NCBI GenBank assembly: GCA_039566865.1
Contig: CM076955.1
Span: 17,653,501-17,717,500 of the forward strand
Reading direction: 5' to 3'
Length of the DNA: 64,000 nt
DNA from: Aurelia coerulea
Lineage: Eukaryota; Cnidaria; Scyphozoa; Semaeostomeae; Ulmaridae
This document shows positions 35,401 through 43,200 of the stretch, piece by piece. The notes below the pieces were generated by a model. That model searched no databases. It saw only the letters and a list, made by a program, of their open reading frames with translations, and was not told the origin of the DNA. Position numbers and translations under genes: made by a program. Within the stretch, counting starts at the first letter, position 1; every line of letters begins with the position of its first letter.

Positions 35401-36110
35401 TGATCTTTAGATTGATTCCTTGTGTCTTTTCGCATCTGTAAGGAACTTTGATTTTTCTTTCAAGTGTTGTCTCTTCTGTTTTGGATTCATTGACTTTCAG
35501 ATTATCTTCTAACAATATGTCTTTGATGTATGATTTCAGATCTTCTTGTTTTTGCTTATCAGTTGTTATAAAGTCTGCATCATCAGCATAAATGGCTTCT
35601 TGTGGGAAAGTTAGTGCTTCGTCAACAATCATCTGTCTCATATTCTTTAAACTAAAATTTTTGTTTCTGTGTTGTTTTTGTGTGTAATATAGCGTATAAT
35701 TAGTATTTTTGAATCTGAATGTGAATCTGATCGGGAAATGAAAGTTAGTTTGTCTACTTAGAGAACTCCTCCTTCTTAACCAATCAATCTTAAATACAAT
35801 CATGTGAAGTACATTTATAGTATCATTTTAGTTGTTGTATTTTAGTTCTTAGTGTTGTTATATAATTCAGTTGTAGCGCATTTATGATGAATTGTATTTA
35901 TTTAGGATTGATTAATTGATAATGAATGAAAATGAAACTTTCAACCACAAGACAATACCCAATTTTTAATCAAACTCCTGCGAAGTGCGAGTATAATAAT
36001 TGCCGTATGCCGCATTAATGGCTTGCACGTCATACTCACGTATTATCTTGGTTGAAATTGACGAAGAGCAGATCCCCAGCAGGATCGCCGCCATTGGCAG
36101 CAAGATTCAT
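14273..36110 (-). CDS. WIPI2: WIPI2/ATG18-family PI3P-binding WD-repeat protein, complete gene of 16 coding exons
   Basis: WIPI proteins are seven-bladed beta-propellers that bind PI3P on phagophores; WIPI2 recruits ATG16L1 so that LC3 is lipidated. I joined 16 exons, all with GT/AG borders and matching phases: 36040-36110, 34376-34458, 33315-33415, 32533-32598, 31572-31628, 29677-29716, 29210-29271, 26821-26856, 25108-25200, 23974-24044, 22899-23006, 21309-21445, 19960-19987, 17526-17633, 16101-16137, 14273-14485. They total 1311 nt, 436 residues, close to human WIPI2. The lipid-binding FRRG is in exon 10. The LNR arginine (exon 4) and RDMK lysine (exon 5) seem to match the two ATG16L1-contact residues of human WIPI2b (from memory). 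The C-terminal tail is Ser/Gly/Ala-rich, as in WIPI1/2 and not WIPI3/4. WIPI1 versus WIPI2 cannot be separated for an invertebrate. Introns hold many transposons. Confidence 0.93.
14748..14826. mobile_element. Tiny inverted-repeat element with 10-bp target duplication
   Basis: GGACTTGCTCCAAGTCTC is repeated inverted 79 bp further on, and GACGGGCTGT flanks both sides (14738-14747 and 14828-14837). A family B end (CCGGGTGAGTCA) lies just outside at 14710. Confidence 0.65.
14920..15196. mobile_element. Palindromic element in WIPI2 intron 15
   Basis: The left arm begins GGTATAATCACTCATCTTTA and the right arm ends AAGATGAGTGATTTTACC. The arms run about 120 bp with roughly a tenth of positions differing. 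Confidence 0.7.
16101..16137 (-). CDS. WIPI2: WIPI2 exon 15 (37 nt)
   Basis: This small exon encodes [13 protein letters not shown] after the last propeller blade. The acceptor is TTTACAG and the donor GTAAGTAC. Phase 2 in, phase 0 out, matching its neighbours. Confidence 0.75.
16330..16908. mobile_element. Family L foldback element, copy in WIPI2 intron 14
   Basis: Arms of about 220 bp are inverted; landmarks ACAGATAA, GACTCGCTACTTTT, TGCAGACAAAG and AAAGAAGAAGGATATATC occur on both sides. TCTAAGCC flanks both ends (16321 and 16909), an imperfect 9-bp-class target duplication. It is distantly related to 41294-41894, which has the same TGCAGACAAAGG, GATGGTTTTTAAG and AAAGAAGAAGG blocks. Confidence 0.7.
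17383..17411. repeat. (AAATG)n microsatellite
   Basis: About five tandem AAATG units in WIPI2 intron 14. Confidence 0.85.
17526..17633 (-). CDS. WIPI2: WIPI2 exon 14: last propeller blade
   Basis: It encodes [20 protein letters not shown] followed by [16 protein letters not shown]. The LPRLLV…DGYLYMYNLDPQEGGEC block is diagnostic for WIPI1/2. The donor is a non-consensus GTTCGT, weaker than the others in this gene. Confidence 0.92.
17857..18001. repeat. Near-perfect 61-bp hairpin in WIPI2 intron 13
   Basis: The left arm 17857-17917 and right arm 17941-18001 are inverted copies matching at 59 of 61 positions, with a 23-nt loop. A shorter outer pair (GACAGCAA and TTGCTGTC) lies further out. 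No direct target duplication was found. It could be a very young foldback element or a hairpin-RNA source. Confidence 0.9.
18710..19290. repeat. Repeat K, copy 2, in WIPI2 intron 13
   Basis: A collinear but diverged copy of 13802-14262 with shared landmarks listed there. No coding potential was seen. Confidence 0.6.
19499..19865. mobile_element. Family A element, one end missing, perfect 9-bp flanks
   Basis: The CATAGGGCTC end is complete, but the other end stops at the AATTTAATAAATTCCGC segment that is internal in full copies. Perfect direct repeats TAACAAAAC flank the truncated copy (19488-19496 and 19866-19874). It carries TGACGTCA at 19833-19840. Confidence 0.7.
19960..19987 (-). CDS. 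WIPI2: WIPI2 exon 13, 28-nt microexon
   Basis: It encodes only GHRNICGLS plus split codons, matching the GHKNICSL segment of human WIPI2. The acceptor TTTTTTCAG and donor GTAAGC are good. Because 28 is not a multiple of three, skipping it would shift the frame. Confidence 0.85.
20095..20343 (+). pseudogene. LINE ORF2 C-terminal remnant
   Basis: The frame contains [19 protein letters not shown], close to the KxGDRAFSxxxPxLWNSLP signature near the end of many non-LTR retrotransposon polyproteins. No reverse transcriptase domain is present next to it. It is a degenerate fragment in WIPI2 intron 12. Confidence 0.55.
20453..20728. mobile_element. Half copy of the 1832-2421 element
   Basis: AAATAAACTATGCAC…GGCAGGCCAC through GATTTAGAAATCGACTAATT follows the left arm of the 1832 element with moderate divergence. 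The inverted arm is missing. Confidence 0.65.
21309..21445 (-). CDS. WIPI2: WIPI2 exon 12
   Basis: It encodes [17 protein letters not shown] and [20 protein letters not shown], collinear with the human TWTGYFGKVLM and [19 protein letters not shown]. Phases are 2 in, 1 out. The donor GGTAATC is preceded by GGA G. Confidence 0.93.
21572..21690. mobile_element. Single family B end joined to family E-like DNA
   Basis: CCGGGTGAGTCAGAAAAA marks a family B end. It is followed by TTTTTTTATAAGAAACTGG, the family E terminal motif, duplicated in place. No matching second end was found. Confidence 0.4.
22190..22520. mobile_element. Fragment of the 49677 element
   Basis: CCCAAGGGGGCAAAATAT, TTTCTGCAGAAAATCTCCCAC and AAAACAAGACAGTTTTCAAT are shared, inverted, with 49677-50307. 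The ends are lost. Confidence 0.5.
22899..23006 (-). CDS. WIPI2: WIPI2 exon 11
   Basis: It encodes [20 protein letters not shown] and [15 protein letters not shown]. The human counterpart is [28 protein letters not shown]. Acceptor TCAG, donor GTAAGTT. Confidence 0.94.
23430..23590 (-). mobile_element. tRNA-derived SINE
   Basis: On the minus strand an A box (TGGCGCAGTGG, 23565-23575) and a B box (GGATTCGATACC, 23512-23523) are spaced like a tRNA gene's internal promoter. The sequence between does not fold as a proper tRNA, and unrelated sequence follows, as in SINEs. It lies in WIPI2 intron 10. Confidence 0.65.
23974..24044 (-). CDS. WIPI2: WIPI2 exon 10 with FRRG motif
   Basis: It encodes [20 protein letters not shown] then GVKR. 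FRRG contributes both PI3P-binding pockets in PROPPINs, and it is intact. Acceptor CCAAAG, donor GTATGC. Confidence 0.95.
25108..25200 (-). CDS. WIPI2: WIPI2 exon 9
   Basis: It encodes [20 protein letters not shown] and ends LLASASEK. The human counterpart is [28 protein letters not shown]. Phase 0 on both sides. Confidence 0.94.
25814..26705. mobile_element. Long inverted-repeat element in WIPI2 intron 8
   Basis: Arms of about 190 bp at 25814-26010 and 26515-26705 are inverted: ACCTTTTTTACTTGTTAGAA versus TTCCAACAAGTAAAAAGGT, and GCTGTGGCAAGAAGTTGCAT versus GCAACTTCTTGCCACAG. A piggyBac-type element (26239-26480) sits between the arms. Confidence 0.65.
26239..26480. mobile_element. piggyBac-type MITE, TTAA flanks (242 bp)
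   Basis: Terminal repeats AGGCACACTGTCGTGGC and GCCACGACAGTGTGCCT are perfect. TTAA flanks both ends (26235-26238 and 26481-26484), the piggyBac target duplication. Confidence 0.85.
26821..26856 (-). CDS. WIPI2: WIPI2 exon 8 (36 nt)
   Basis: It encodes [12 protein letters not shown], matching human IGEVQVFDTINL. The donor is GTGGGT and the acceptor GATTGCAG. Phase 0 on both sides. Confidence 0.92.
29210..29271 (-). CDS. WIPI2: WIPI2 exon 7
   Basis: It encodes [20 protein letters not shown] plus Q; the human sequence is [19 protein letters not shown]. Acceptor ATTTTTAG, donor GTATTA. Confidence 0.94.
29677..29716 (-). CDS. WIPI2: WIPI2 exon 6 (40 nt)
   Basis: It encodes [13 protein letters not shown] and the first base of the next Gly codon; human VLHTIRETPPNPAG. 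Acceptor CTCCTCAG, donor GTAGGT. Confidence 0.93.
29863..30782. mobile_element. piggyBac-type MITE, TTAA flanks (920 bp)
   Basis: Terminal repeats GGTTACTGTATCCCTTCAG (left) and its inverted copy (right, CTGAAGGGATACAGTAACC) are perfect. TTAA lies on both sides (29859-29862 and 30783-30786). No transposase frame is present. It lies in WIPI2 intron 5. Confidence 0.88.
31407..31545. repeat. 16-bp tandem array carrying CACGTG E-boxes
   Basis: The unit TTGATCACGTGCTTTT repeats six times in a row with period 16 (17 at the last step). A seventh TGATCACGTGC follows after a 30-bp spacer. CACGTG starts at 31411, 31427, 31443, 31459, 31475, 31492 and 31534. The array lies in WIPI2 intron 5, 37-160 nt after the exon 5 donor. 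TCACGTG is the core bound by TFE/MITF and USF bHLH-ZIP factors; whether any bind here is unknown. Confidence 0.92.
31572..31628 (-). CDS. WIPI2: WIPI2 exon 5
   Basis: It encodes [19 protein letters not shown]; human [19 protein letters not shown]. Phase 0 on both sides, acceptor ATCTTAG, donor GTACTA. The exon is short and easily missed by gene finders. Confidence 0.95.
31760..32310. mobile_element. Diverged copy of the 49677 element
   Basis: CTGGGTGAGTAAAAAAGGCC and GAAAGGCTACTGCTCCCTGAATAT parallel the left end of 49677-50307. CCTCTTGGGGGAATGCAAAAG near 32245 parallels its interior. The right end was not found. Confidence 0.5.
32533..32598 (-). CDS. WIPI2: WIPI2 exon 4
   Basis: It encodes [20 protein letters not shown] then RV; human [22 protein letters not shown]. 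Phase 0 on both sides, donor GTATGT. Confidence 0.95.
33315..33415 (-). CDS. WIPI2: WIPI2 exon 3
   Basis: It encodes [20 protein letters not shown] and [11 protein letters not shown]; the human protein has the same order with few changes. Acceptor TTTTCAG, donor GTGAGC. Confidence 0.95.
34376..34458 (-). CDS. WIPI2: WIPI2 exon 2
   Basis: It encodes [20 protein letters not shown] then LEDIHDY; human [26 protein letters not shown]. The first base completes the Thr codon split from exon 1. Donor GTCAGT. Confidence 0.94.
35108..35803 (-). pseudogene. LINE reverse transcriptase C-terminal fragment in WIPI2 intron 1
   Basis: The open frame of 231 codons contains [13 protein letters not shown], the catalytic YxDD box of non-LTR reverse transcriptases. 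The post-RT pattern [19 protein letters not shown], then [20 protein letters not shown] and FHRQQL follows. Residues before about 60 do not look like RT, and the frame ends soon after FHRQQL, so both the N-terminal half and the tail are missing. The frame is unbroken, suggesting a fairly recent insertion. The orientation is the same as WIPI2. Confidence 0.85.
36040..36110 (-). CDS. WIPI2: WIPI2 exon 1 with start codon
   Basis: ATG at 36110 begins [20 protein letters not shown] and continues QDN plus the first two bases of Thr. Human WIPI2 begins MNLASQSGE and continues LLFANFNQDNT, so the start is well supported. The donor is GTGAGT. Confidence 0.94.
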
Positions 36111-36420
36111 TTTGCAATTTGATTGGCCTAAATAGTTGGCCTAACTGCTGACATCTGAATCATCCAAGAAAATGCTGTTACGGGACAAAACTTTGGTCTC
36201 TTGGGATCTCAAGGTGGAACTAAATTGTCTAATGTCTCTTAAAAGTCTTTGTAAGGTCAGAATTTGCCAAGAATGATTCCTTTCTGACTTTCTACATTAT
36301 GGCCATTGCAATCTTGAAGCTTCGAAGTTTGTTTTGCTTTTGAAAAAATTGATCACGAGCGCTTTGAGCATGCGCAGGAAGGAGACTGCTGACCGAATGA
36401 CCGCACAAATTGCGTCACAG
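36111..36420 (-). promoter_or_regulatory. Probable WIPI2 promoter / 5' UTR
   Basis: Upstream of the WIPI2 ATG are a CCAAT motif (in AGGCCAATCAAAT, about 14 nt before ATG), GAGCATGCGCAGG at 36366-36378 (NRF1-like) followed by GGAAG (ETS core), and TTGCGTCA at 36410-36417, which resembles ATF/C-EBP composite sites. No TATA box is evident. These are sequence matches only; the start site is not known. Confidence 0.4.
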
Positions 36421-39400
36421 CACGAAAGATCAAACAGCTGATTTTGGCGAAATCCTGGCAAAAACTGAATCGTATTCCAGAGATATATCAGAGATTTAGA
36501 TCACGTTTACACCATTTTGGTCCGTTTATAAAGTTGTCAACGTTTACATTGCCCCAGAACTAATCTATTCTGCATACAGAAGCCAGAAAGAGCAAGAAGG
36601 TCATGGATTAGCAAGATTCCAAATTTGCACGGTATAAAGGGGATTTGAATCTCATTCCAGAGGTTAATTACGTGTAAATTCATCAATTTTTTCTGGTGTA
36701 TGGGGGGTGGCTTGCAAGCCAAATGAAGAGTTCTGCATCATGTGCAATGACACCCCCACCCCAAAATATCTGAAGAGTGAGGGTGAGGGGCACATTATAA
36801 ACTAGGCTGATATACGCTGATACTGTCAAAAGAACTGTCTGTTCCTGTTCTATTCTAAGTCGACACATGAAGGAAGTGACTCCAAACAAATTATACCTCC
36901 TTATTGAGTCCTTTTTTGGAGGAAGTTTCAAAGAAAATTATTCATTAAATATTCTGCAACACGAAGATGTTTAAAAGACCCGCAGTCACACGGTTCAACG
37001 CGCAGCATGCTAATGCATTTTGATACCATGCGGAGGATATCACGTAGCTACGGGTAGTGCTTCGATGGTAAACGAAAGACATCCAGCATATCAATTAAGA
37101 ATATTGCCCAGCATTGCAAAGAAATGAGGAGGTTCAAAATTTGCGGCTGCAGCAAGCGAACACTCTTTATCCTGATTTAACGGCATTTAAATAGACTGCG
37201 TATACTCAAACTTAAAGAATCTGCTGACTCATGGTTCTCGATGGCGCATCTGATTGGCTAACGTTCGTGTGAAATGAAACTGATCACATGAGACGCATTG
37301 TACAACAGCAGGTCCTTTTAGATTGTTAGCAATGATCATTGCTCTTTATCACATGGGTCACATGATATACGGTAAAGCAGGTCTATTTATAACGACTCAC
37401 TGCCTTTTAATTATTCTATTGCACGCTAAATTCATTTATGCCTGACGCAGAAAAAACAATCCACACACAGTTTCCAAATCTATTTTCTAGGGTGGCTTTG
37501 TGGAGTTTCAAAGCCTAGAACTATTGTACACATCAGGATCTTTTTAGATTCCAACAATAAAATCGCAATCTCATGCCGGGATTTCAAGGCTAGCAATATT
37601 CATGTACCTTAGCTTAGCTTTTCTACGAGATTGGGCCTATCATTGTGAAACATGAATGTAAAGATAGATTTTGAGGTAATACAGCTACATTCTTCCTGAG
37701 GAAATAGCTCAAGGTCGGAAGTGTATGTGAAGCATACATGATACAGTATCACAGTGTTGTACCGTCTAAGGGTGCATCTTCGGAATCATACCTTTCAAAT
37801 TTCCATGGATATATAGGTATGCTTTATCCTCAGCTGTGCGGGATTTATGGGTATCTTGCTAACATTGCAAATTCCCCAACCCCGTATTACCTGTACCAAC
37901 GACACCCCCTCCCGCCTTCGGAGGGGAGTAGCCACAAATTTCAAGCATTATATGTCATGAGAAATAAATGAAACTAAGTTCTGCAGGATTTTTTCATCAC
38001 GCATTAAACAACAAAATATACTAACAGTAGACTGTACTAAGTGATACTAAGTGCGATACGCGTGGAAAATTATGCACCACTTCACAAAAATATGTGATTT
38101 AGTTTAAATGACATCATCTTAAAGAAATATAAATTTCATAGGACAAAGCTTATTAATGCATTATCTAAATAATTCAGAGCAAATGGGAGACGGACATCTC
38201 GACTCTTAAGCAAGACGATCTTCTATAGCGCTATCGCTTAAACAGGGTGGTGGTTCTCGATTTTACAAATGTTGGGTGCGAATGTCTCTCGATTGCAGCC
38301 GCGTATCTGAGAACAACCCACTTTCGTTTGAACTTATAACACTTCTCACTAGCTACTGTTGCGCAAAATCTCCAGATAGATTTGACACAGCGGAAACTTT
38401 TACTGGGCAGACGTTGGTCTGGCTATTAGGCTAGCCAGACGTTGGTTCGGGCGGGAACGGGTTTCTTGTAATGGGTTTCTTGTAATGGGCAGAAGTTTCG
38501 TCCAAAAACACAATTATGTTTTGACAGCCTTTATTTTTCTGGCCTTCAACAATTTTTGAACAGCAAAGTCTGTCAAAAATCTAAAAACAGTTTCACGTTG
38601 AAGCCTTTGGTTCCAAAGTGTACTTTTGAATACCATATCTTACTCTTGAACATCAAACGAGGTGCTGCAATTCCTGTAACCACTTTTTGCCTTGCCTCAC
38701 GAGAAAGAAAAAGGATACATACTTCGTACTTTTCAAATCGTGAAACCATTGTGGCACAATGCTGTAGTTGGGAATATCACAATAATCTAAATACTTTCCA
38801 TTGTCATGGATACACTATGCAGTTACGACCGGTGAAGGCTAAAATTTAAGGCCGCAGTAGGCAGGTTTTGTTGTGCCCCTGGCCGAACAATTTTTGCCAG
38901 ACATTTGAGATTTGCTTACCAAGCAAAAAGTTTGTCCGGTTGCTCACGTTGCAAAACATTATTTGACAATCATTTTTTGTAGGTCTAGGACACCATTCCC
39001 CTCAAAGTTTTTAAAAGTGCCCTATTTTGACCTCCAAGTGACAGTTTCTTGAGACCTGTGTTCCTCCGAGCGATGAGTCCCCCTGTTTCCCCATTAATTC
39101 TGTTTGCCAAGCAATGTTCACAACGTGGCTAAACGGGGAAATACTGCTTGGCAAACAGATCTCAAATGTTGGGAAACCGACGTTTGCTCGTTTGATCTGG
39201 CTTTTTCGGACAAAAACGACATCATAGGAGCTAATTGGGGAGCGTTTGACAAATCGGTCAATATACACCCTTATTTGTATTTATTGAATCATGGGTAATC
39301 TGCTTGCGCTTTAGGCAGGACAATACACACAACTGCTCTACTCATTTTGTCACTGAACTTTTTTGAAACTTTCCCCAAGCAGATCCAAGCGGATTTTGGA

Positions 39401-40159
39401 TATGTTGTTGTGAAAGAAATTCTGCATCGATTGACACAAATTGTAGCTTCGTGCCATATTTTCTTGGATAATTCACTTGTTGATGAGACTACTTTTATTT
39501 CAAAGGATTCTCGTTAACTTCTTTCTGACAACATAACACTATGACGCAGTATTTCAAACTAGCTTCCAAATTTGAAATTTATATGAAAACTTGACCTGCA
39601 ATCTTGGCCAAAATACTTGGGACAAGTTACAAAATTGCACTACTTCGGTCTTTGATTACGTGCCCCCCGCTCCCTCTTTTACAAAGTTGCTGGAATGAAA
39701 TGCCTTTCGACCCTCTCAACATTGAAGTAGGGGGAAGGGGGGATTAGGAGGCACTAAACGTATGTTTTCTCCTCGATATTCTAGGAAACATCATGAAGAC
39801 ACTGAAATTTCCCTATGTCCCAGCTTCTTTTGGCCAGGATTGAAGTACAACTACCAATGATAAGATAGGCAGAACAGCTGTACGTTGCATTGTGCTGCTA
39901 AAAACGTCACCAGATTACCCTTAAACAAACTAGTGTGCACGACAAGATGACATGATACTGATACTCGAGGATCGCATTTCAGCAGTTTGCAGTTATATTT
40001 ACTACTGTAACCATGATATCGCCTCCTCTCTGTGATACTCTGTGACACCTTCCACATAACGGTGATAACAGCATCCATGGTTTATGAATGAAAAATGACG
40101 TAATTTCTTTTTGGTTTCCGCAAGATGATATCATCATGATAATTCTAACTGGAACATGT
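36111..40159. other. Intergenic region between eRF3 stop and WIPI2 start
   Basis: About 4 kb separates the eRF3 stop from the WIPI2 start. Apart from the WIPI2 promoter and the presumed eRF3 3' UTR, I see no gene. A possible eRF3 poly(A) signal (AATAAA on minus, about 39280) is far downstream. A short inverted repeat with CTGTTTGCCAAGCA arms lies at 39100-39160. The frame 38556-38849 plus has no recognised family. Confidence 0.5.
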
Positions 40160-40227
40160 TTAATTTGCTGATGCATTTTCTCGTTTTTCTGCGATTTTCA
40201 AAACTTTTCCTATTGCAATTGATTTAC
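40160..40227 (-). CDS. GSPT1: eRF3 visible exon 19 (last) with stop
   Basis: It encodes [12 protein letters not shown], then [10 protein letters not shown] and TAA at 40160. Human ends [17 protein letters not shown]. Acceptor CTTTCAG. Confidence 0.93.
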
Positions 40228-43200
40228 CTGAAAGAAAAAGAAATTGAATCCGAATCAGATCGGAAATGACCCTGCGAATGGATAACCATAGCCTCAGCTT
40301 GACTTGAAAATTCCACTTAGAAAAGCCCAACCAAATCTAAAAGACCATATGCATAGACCATTGGCAAACTTAGGCCCAGTATAAACACCGTTTTTTTGCC
40401 GTGTCGAATTTAATAGCTGCTGCAAAAAACTTCTAAATATCAATTAAATTCGACATAAAAACGATGTTTAAATCACCTGCCGTTTTAAATAGATAAAACG
40501 ACAGGAGGTCACCAGCTCTGTAGTATCAAACGGCAGAAAAACAACTAGATTTAAACATCGTATTTCTGCCAAGTTTAATTAATCAATTCTAGGCCATGGT
40601 CCACAGTTTCTACGTGTGATCAGCCATTGCGCTTGTGCATTTTGAAAAATGGCCATATTAAAATTTTAATTCCAATCGGACACGGCAAAAAAATGATGTT
40701 TAAATCAGATTTTTAGTCACGGCAGATCCTGCCGTTTTTAATACAGTTCGATTCGCTACGGCAAAAAATGATGTTTAACCTGTGGGCCATATTCCTAATG
40801 GATCATGCTTATCGCTTTTGGATAACTTCTTGCGAAAATTTATCTCAATCAAGAATTTGGCGGAAGAGAGCTCTAAGTTCTGTTTAGAACCAGGAAACGG
40901 TCGTTGTTTAAGTTGAAGCAAAAGTATCAAAAATTTACGAAGACGAAACTGCCCGAAGGTTGCAAATCTGACGTTTCATTCCTTTCTGAATTTGAATGTG
41001 ACCTGAAACTATTTTATGACTGGTGTGGAATAAACTTTAACAAACGAATGTTCCACGTCATACGGCAAATTTTCGAGGTGTGTAACAGTTTGAACAACAG
41101 TTCAAAACCTAGCAATTTGTTTTAGATAAATATTCAACTAATTTGAAACAAATGCAATATGTCGTTCGCGACACTATGAACAAGTGGGTAGACATAGTTA
41201 TTGCTCCCCGTGGTCTTGTCCTTGTAGTAGAGTAGAGTAGCTTGTAAGAATAGTAATTAAGTAAATATGTATTGTAAATTTTTAGCAGAATGTAACAAGA
41301 GCAGATTTTGTAATACAATAGCAAAAGTTGCGTTTGATTGACACCTCAATTCAAAGCGATTAGCGGCTGCAGACAAAGGAAATTCTCTCAACCAAAAATT
41401 CAAAACAAACAAAGCCGCAAAAGTTTCCCCAAAACTGGTAGGGCAAACTCTCGCCTTGTGCAAGCGAAAGATGGTTTTTAAGGGAAGTTATGTGCTTATA
41501 GCGAAAGAAGAAGGGTAAATCTAAAGTTCTGTCGCTTAAATTATGTTTATTTGATTCAGGAGCGGAGCAGAAGGCATTGTAATTCTCGCGTCTTTAGGGC
41601 TTAAAATGAAACGATTACAAAACAGCTCCTAAATCAAATAAACATAATCTAAGCGACAGAACTTTAGATTTACCCTTCTTCTTTCGCTATAAGCACATAA
41701 CTTCCTTTAAAAACCATCTTTTGCCTGCACAAGGCGAGAGTTTGCCCTACCAGTTTAGGGGAAACTTTTGCGGCTTTGTTTGTTTTGAATTACTGGTTGA
41801 GAGAATTTCCTTTGTCTGCAGCCGCTAATCGCTTTGAATTGAGGTGTCAATCAAACGCAACTGTTGCTATTGTATTACAAAATCTGCTCTTGTTGCAGAA
41901 TGTATAAAAAAAATTGATAGATTACCTTCGTCTCGAAGTGTGAATCTTCCCATTGGTTGGAATTTTGCGAATGTTTCCATACAAATAAGGTTCGAAGTCT
42001 TGAATCGTGCTATGCATACTTGGTCTTGCTTTACAAATCTAGAAATCAAACCATTTAATTATTTGCTGGTGTTTGTTTGTTTATTGTTGCTTGTTGGCTG
42101 CAGGAGAGATGTGCTTGATCACACCTCCTGTGGTATAGTCGTGTAAATCGTCTTGTATGATATTGTAATCGTATTATTAATGCAATTTGTGTTATATCAA
42201 TCATTTTTCTTGTAAAATTTTAAAAATTGTATTAGATTTACTTCGTTGTTGTTAAATCATTTTGTAGTTTTGTAATTATTCATTGATATATATAGCTATA
42301 AAATATTTAATAAGTTTAAAGGCAGAAACACCGCAATACAACAAAAACAACAGCAAATAGTTGAATAAATTTTATGCCAATGGTTTATTCAACCATTTGC
42401 TGTTGTTTTTGTTGTATTGCGGTGTTCCTGCCTTTAAAATAGTTAATTTATTCGTCACCGCAAGCATCTTTGGATCCGACAATCGATGCTGGTATCGTGG
42501 CGTTTCCTTTTTCAAATTATAAAATATTTGCTTGAAAAAAATTGCTCAAAAAGTTTCCCAGGGAGCTCTGCTCTTACGGAAACCTCGTTGCACGAAGAAC
42601 AAGAATCCTGAAAAATACGTGGCAAAAAAATTTTTTCTCACGTTCAAACACATGTTCACTACCTGTGTAGGCAGACGAGTAAATACTAAATATAACAGGG
42701 ATTTGACAGTGCAGCCGCATCAGTAATAACAACTTCTAATGATTAAGGCATAAATTGAGATTGAATTGCGTTAAAAACATTGAGTACATTTTGGTTTGAG
42801 ATAATCTCTCGACCTGATGACGTGTGCCATGACCACTACTAAAAAACCAAGCAAGCACCAGGAAGGAGACAAAAAGAATCAATTCTAAACGAAGTGATTA
42901 AAACAATTATTACCTCGGCCTCTGTTTGCTCCTTTCGCCAGTCTTTTTATCTATTGTTGCAACCAAAGCCTTGAAGAAGAACAGATACATTTGAATACAG
43001 TTTGGCAAGGATAGACATAAGGATTATAGCTCTATTCTCTTGCAGATATACTGCTTTCATTCTTCTGGCGAGGTCCAAACGTTCAAAATGGCTTAGTGAT
43101 AGCACACTTGACTACCATAGCCTGTGTTCCAGACCACTTGAGAAGGAAAGTGGTCTGTGTAACCAAGCACTAATCCGTGTTCACAAATTTTCTTCGGAAT

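Noticed and set aside
38556..38849. 97-codon frame between eRF3 and WIPI2 that reads like protein on both strands
   Set aside because: No family resemblance, no splice support, and it lies in the probable eRF3 3' region.
40904..41125. 73-codon plus-strand frame in the last eRF3 intron
   Set aside because: No recognisable domain, no splice context and no second copy; treated as chance.
41844..42146. Plus-strand open frame overlapping eRF3 exon 18
   Set aside because: It is the antisense shadow of the eRF3 exon and the foldback arm; the minus-strand frame has clear homology.
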